NCBI GenBank assembly: GCA_003260075.1
Contig: QLIY01000608.1
Location: 31,848 to 95,847 of the forward strand
Reading direction: 5' to 3'
Length of the DNA stretch: 64,000 bases
Source: Phallusia mammillata
Lineage: Eukaryota; Chordata; Ascidiacea; Phlebobranchia; Ascidiidae
The stretch's first letter is position 1, and every line of letters begins with the position of its first letter. The position numbers were made by a program, and so were the translations under genes. Below are positions 59,100 to 64,000 of this stretch, one piece after another. The notes under the pieces are model-generated. The model worked only from the letters and a program-made list of their open reading frames with translations, was not told where the DNA came from and did no database searches.

Positions 59100-60610
59100 T
59101 AGAAAAAAGAGAAACCTACGACGCTGGTATGTTCCAAGCGTGTGGTTAAGAAAGCGTGCTTCAAATGTATTCAAATTTACACTCATGATAGGTATTGATC
59201 CGAATTTGAGCCTCCTGAAGTTTGACCCCGAACGACGCAACGGTTCAGCGACAGGCTTGTAAAACGTAATATGATTGGTGCAATTTAAGGTATTGTATAG
59301 AATTTCGTAACTTTTAATTGAATTCACCCCTTAACCCCGAATGCTCGTTTCTGCCGAACGCTGGTTCGTTAAACCGTAGGCTAAACTATGATTTGCGGTA
59401 GGCTCCTAGTTTTAGTATTTTTGCCTTAATCGGCCAAATGGTTACCTTTGCAGCCCTTGATATATGTACACTGTCATTCAGATAGAAGTCCCCAGGGAGT
59501 AACTCACTGGTTTGCGATTAAGACGGTTTAAAGTAGAGCGGAAGGGCTCAATTTGATGAACGGACAGACATTTTACGGGACAGTCTCTTCGGTGATTATA
59601 AACTCTGTTAATCAACATAAAGATGAAAAAGTAAACTTTACTTTTTCGAAAGTCGCGATAAATGGTCTTTATATTCTCGTTGTCAGTTTGGCCGGCGCAT
59701 GACCACGGGGTACTAAAGGTCAATTTGCAGGTGTAGGGTTTATGGTCCTGATGACGTCGTACTTATTACTACAGAAGTATCTTTCGCTGTAGATGTTTAT
59801 ACTTTAAGTCCTTGCCTGTCTGAGCTACTGCTTGTCTGGGCTTAGTCCAATAAGGAAGATGGCGTTTAACCTTAAAGTTAGTTTATTGCGTTGAAAGAGC
59901 TATACGTTCTAAAAATGAGAGTTACAACACATGTGAATATATATAGTGAGAAAGGTGGCGATGACGTAACTGTACAGATGGTAAAAGGTGTTAAATGGCG
60001 ACAATCGAGCACTGATAAGGTGACGATGACGAAATACAACGTTCATGCAATCACAGTAACTCGTATGATATTTGCGCTTATTTGTTCTGTAATACACGGT
60101 ACACCACACAGGTATTACAAACACAATTAAGAACGATTTTTCGTCATAATGTAGCTTCTTTATTTTCAAAAAATCAATTTAAGAACCAATACTTACGTCA
60201 TGTATCAATTAGGCAAAACGGTATTAAAAGGTGTCAAAAGGTCATAAAACGGTCGTTTGGCGTCTGCACCTTGAGGGAGTCGGGTACATGTCATTGGTAT
60301 TTATTTGGCGAAACAAAGTTAAGTGAAAACAATTGGTTGTGCATACCTTTGTATCAAATGTCTTATTAATTTAAAGTGTCTGTAATAAAGCTGTTAAGGC
60401 TTTCTAGGAAATTTCGTGATGACAATATTTAAGGTCAAAGCAAGAGATTAAATTGAAATTAGTTTTTTCCAATACAATAATAACGCGCGGGTGGGGACCC
60501 ATTCGTTTTTGCTTGCAAAAAATCATATTTGTATATCAAATGATGTGTATAGTAATTTGGTAAATCGGAAATAGAATATGTAAAATGAAAGTATTTTGCA
60601 ATACTTAATG
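59100..60610 (+). repeat. GGGTCCCC-family repeat, truncated at the left
   Basis: Lacks the palindromic start but contains the family's internal text (CTTCAAATGTATTCAAATTT, ACGGGACAGTC, GGGGACCCATTCG) and the end region AAATGATGTGTATAGTAATT. Within the second duplication unit only, so inserted after the duplication. Confidence 0.65.
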
Positions 60611-60840
60611 TGTAACTTTACTTTTGTATGTACACTAGCCAAAAGCATGTTGTGCTACAGTTATATATTGTTCAGTTTCAATTTTTAAGGTTTCTTCATA
60701 ATTTTTCTTCATAAACTGGAAATTTTTGGCTCAAAAAAGCTTTTTTGTTATAAGTTTGTGCATGAGTAATCTTAATACACGTTTTGTTTTATTACAACTT
60801 TGGTTACATTATATTTGAGAATCAACATGTGTTTGTGACA

Positions 60841-63507
60841 ATGTCTGGGAAGTTAAAAGTTCTTGTCACTGCTCAAATTCCAGCTATTGCTGTTAACATA
60901 TTGAGAGAACGGTAAGTTAAATTCGTTGATAAATGATTTGAAAATATACTGGGCTAATTTGTATCTGAAATCACCCAATTCACTGAAATCATATTTTTGT
61001 TAGTTTAACCCTGTTGAGCATTGCAAACAAAGACCATACATATCTTTAATTCATTACTTGAGATGGGTTTTTTTTTTGGTGAATAAAAATATAATGACTT
61101 ATTGCTTGTGTATAAACCGATTGATTGTTAAAAAACATTAGGCTAAAATTGCATATCCAGATTCAAACTAGACGAATTTTTTATGACATTTTGTCATTAT
61201 ACTTTAACAATAAGGATAGCATAAAGCATATTTTTGTGACTATTGATTGAAGTACTTAGTTGAGATCAGTATCCCATTATTACTGAATATAAGCATTAGG
61301 CCATGATGCAATGTTTATATTAATCTGGTTTAATACTGTTTATACATACATAAATAAACAAATGTCACATGTTTGAGAAAAACACATAATATTGTTTTTT
61401 GAAGATTTAATGTAAGCATCTGGAACAGTGAAGATGACATTCCCAGAGACCTTTTGTTGGAAATGTCTAGAGGAAAAGATGGAATTCTATGTTTATTAAC
61501 CAACAAGATTGATAAAAGGGTTCTGGACGAAGCTGGTAGGACATTAAATGACTATCTGACTTGGTGATATTTTTTTGGAATTTTTTAGGCAAACAGCTAA
61601 GAGTTGTTAGTACCATGTCTGTTGGACTGGACCATATTGATCTAAATGAGTGTAAAGCAAGAGACATTAAAGTTGGATACACTCCAGATATTGTTACTTC
61701 TGCCACTGTAAGTTTTGTGACAGAACATCTTTCAAGAGTAACTCTTTATTTTTTCAAACAACTAACAAGCCATTTGGGCATTTTGTTTTTTATTGACCAT
61801 TTGGAGTTTCACCATTGCAATTACTATACCACCTGTTGATTCGAACTATGTTTTTGTGTTTGTATTACATTGTTGGGTAAATACTTCATTACTTTAGGTG
61901 AAGCCAATGCCTCCAACAAAAAGTCAATGGATAATGCTGCGATTTCTATGTTTAGGCAGAATTAGGTGTAGGACTGCTGTTAGCAACATCACGAAGAATA
62001 GTTGAAGGAACCAACGCCGCTAAAAAGTGTGTAAGATAATGATAACTGCATACTGCAACTACATACATGCTATTCTGTGAATAGTGGGTCCTGGAAAACC
62101 TGGAAGCCAATGTGGTTGTGTGGACCATCACTAGAGGGCAGTACAGTTGGTTTCTTTGGCCTGGGAAGAATTGGATTAGCCATTTTACAGAGATTGAAAC
62201 CGTTTGATGTAAAATGCTTCAAGTACCACTCCTTAAAGTGTAAAAGTAAAGCATTTGAAACTGAACATGGAGTTACATATGGTAAGAAGTAGTCAAAACA
62301 GTTTTGTGTTTGTGTATAAAATGTTTCTTGGCCATGGTTTAAACTTTTGTAAATACAAAAACAAAAATGTTTGTGGATGAAGTGGTTTAGTAATAATCAC
62401 ACTTTTTCACAAATTTTCAATTTTAGTCTATTATGCCCAGTGTTTTTTTTAAGGCAAATTTCTCCAGCGGTTTCCCAAAATTTGGACTTGCAACTACAAC
62501 TACAGTTTTTGGTATTTAAATGAAACACTTGCGGTCTCTTAAAACTACTTAGCGGTCACCCAAACCAAACCTTAAAAAAAAACTGATTATGCCTATGTTT
62601 TCAACTGTTCTATAGCTACATTTAATGATCTTCTTGCTACAAGTGATTTTTTGATATCATGTTCTCCTTTAACTTCTGCCACCAAGAACAAATTTAACAA
62701 AGAAGCATTTGATATGATGAAATCTACATCAATTTTCATTAACATAGCAAGGTATGATGTGTTGGAAGGCATTGTGTTGAAAATATAAGTTTATTTGCAT
62801 TATACTGTTAATGAATTATGGGATACTTTTTAGAGCTTTGCATTCTGTTTTTCAAGAGTAAATGCTAGTAGAAATTTATGAAAGTAGCTTTCCTAAATAG
62901 CTATTTTGTATTAGATGCAACCTCTGTGCAATAGTGTATTAGGTAGGCGTCTAAAAACAGCTTGCTCGGTTTAAAAGCGAAGACAGTTAACTTATCAGAC
63001 TCTATCAAGGACTGTCACTCTAGCAAATGATGTATGAAATGATGATCAGAATTTCAGTATTCAACATACACTAATATGTTTGGTGTATGCTACACATGTC
63101 AGCTTATTGAAATGATTTATAGTTTGAGCAACTAGAAATGCATTGAATTCTTCATTGACACAAAACCTTTTCTGTTTCATGATTTTCAAGGGGTGGAGTT
63201 GTAATGCAGGATGATTTGTGCCAGGCATTAATTAATGGAAAAATTCGGGCTGCTGGACTTGATGTTACAACACCTGAGCCTTTGCCAATGGACCATCCAT
63301 TGTTTCAACTTCCAAATTGTGGTAAGTTTAGATAAGACCCTTCAAATTTTCGTTTTTTTTCATAAATGATGTGTTTCGTTTCAAGTTATCACGCCACATA
63401 TTGGTACTCACACTGATGAGACTGGAACTGCAATGGCTGTATTAGCTGCAAGAAATCTATTAGCTGGATTGGAAAACACCCCAATGTCATCGCAATATGA
63501 GTTATGA
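60841..63507 (+). CDS. GRHPR: Glyoxylate/hydroxypyruvate reductase (tandem copy B)
   Basis: Eight exons in the same phases as copy A: 60841-60911, 61405-61535, 61589-61707, 61956-62026, 62085-62281, 62616-62751, 63191-63321, 63386-63507, giving 325 aa. G-L-G-R-I-G, the catalytic Arg of N-I-A-R-G, Glu of T-P-E-P and His of P-H-I-G are all kept, so the protein should be active. It differs from copy A at scattered positions (for example V-L-V-T-A-Q-I-P near the start and [11 protein letters not shown] near the end). The donor of exon 4 reads GTGTGT, weaker than in copy A. No G-runs or exon fragments disturb this copy, so it is the better reference of the two. Confidence 0.94.
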
Positions 63508-64000
63508 GCAGTTGCGGACTGACCAGGGTGCCTCTCCTCAGACATTAGACATCGTTTCAAATTATCTAAAAAAACTAGAATAGCGGTTTTCCTATATATT
63601 GCTGGGTTATATATACTACATCATATTTAATGATGTATCACATATTCCATTTACTATATTTATAATGGATATATATTTGGCACCTACATTTCATTGGGTC
63701 CCTATCTTTTTCCTGGCACTTTATAACCTAATTGTTTCTGCAAGCATAATCTAATGGGTCCCCACACATATGCATATGCGATTTGGTAACAGTAAAAATA
63801 GGGCACAATCACTGTTAGATATTTACCAATTTACTATACACATCATTTGATCTACATATATGATTGTTTTTGCAAGCAAAAACGAATGGGTCCCCATATG
63901 CGCGTTTGTGCGGATTTATGGTAAACAAACATCCTGGTTATTTTTAGATTCTTAAGGACAAGCTTAACCAACTTTAGCCTTAACCCAAAAAGTTTTGTCC
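63508..64000. repeat. Downstream region with GGGTCCCC-family fragments
   Basis: No gene. From about 63731 there are two inverted fragments of the GGGTCCCC family, with GGGTCCCCACACATATGC and then GGGTCCCCATATGCGCG. The second matches 19300-19440 closely and continues past the window edge. Confidence 0.7.

Larger units (their letters stand above)
56498..60840. other. Region between the GRHPR copies
   Basis: Contains the 3' region of copy A, then from about 57170 the second unit of the segmental duplication, a 10-G join at 57413-57422 with repeated flanks (about 57285-57410 and 57430-57555), one MITE and a large GGGTCCCC-family fragment. The PRKCSH-like exon 9 that would be expected near 57560 is deleted. 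No coding exon was recognised until the copy B start. Confidence 0.7.
50160..63507 (+). repeat. Tandem segmental duplication covering GRHPR
   Basis: Two units, about 50160-56497 and 57170-63507, run in the same order: the end of PRKCSH-like intron 8, the downstream region, then the eight GRHPR exons. The second unit lacks about 430 nt that in the first contain PRKCSH-like exon 9, and has gained extra repeats at 58542-60610. Exons are far better conserved than introns. Confidence 0.85.

Overview
The window is animal nuclear DNA, most likely from an ascidian tunicate (Ciona-like). The basis is inference: spliced genes with compact exons and canonical GT-AG introns, AT-rich introns, deuterostome-type protein families, and many short non-autonomous hAT transposons. 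No species marker such as a spliced-leader gene, rRNA or mitochondrial sequence is present, so the species is not proven. All gene models were assembled by hand from exon reading frames, splice sites and intron phases. The five full-length spliced models, SRP9 and both GRHPR copies keep one open frame throughout.

Layout. (1) 1-530, plus strand: last exon of a gene that looks like the ribosome-biogenesis GTPase BMS1. (2) 1490-12350 and 14306-28337, both minus strand: two tandem neutral ceramidase genes. Each has 17 coding exons with matching phases and predicts a type II membrane enzyme (867 and 850 aa). (3) 29622-37928, minus strand: a 16-exon gene for a 637-aa secreted protein that joins a signal peptide, a divergent CUB-like region, a C-type lectin domain and a complete trypsin-type protease. 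This is the most unusual gene here. (4) 41192-41419, plus: SRP9. (5) 41979-50611, plus: a 9-exon, 362-aa membrane-anchored relative of the glucosidase II beta subunit (PRKCSH), with a cysteine-rich N-terminal module and an MRH lectin domain but no acidic or EF-hand middle. (6) 52595-56497 and 60841-63507, plus: two tandem glyoxylate/hydroxypyruvate reductase (GRHPR) genes. They lie in a segmental duplication that also copied the end of the PRKCSH-like locus.

Mobile DNA. At least six hAT-type MITEs have recognisable terminal inverted repeats, and most have 8-bp target duplications. One fills nearly the whole of an intron in the lectin-protease gene, leaving only about 22 nt if removed, so it may have created that intron. 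A second repeat family of 1.1-2.1 kb, with a palindromic GGGTCCCCTTC end, recurs in introns and intergenic DNA. Penelope/hammerhead-like relics lie in an intron of the second ceramidase gene.

Assembly quality. About 20 G or C homopolymers occur. Many are 10 nt long and sit exactly where a stretch of sequence starts to repeat itself; others are 39-92 nt. Together with single Ns they mark local false duplications, including partial copies of ceramidase and GRHPR exons. The pattern fits untrimmed poly-G read tails or haplotype joins. Copy numbers of exon fragments near these runs should not be trusted.

The genes share no obvious pathway. They cover housekeeping (BMS1, SRP9), sphingolipid breakdown (ceramidases), glycoprotein folding or lectin function (PRKCSH-like), glyoxylate metabolism (GRHPR) and probable humoral immunity (lectin-protease).
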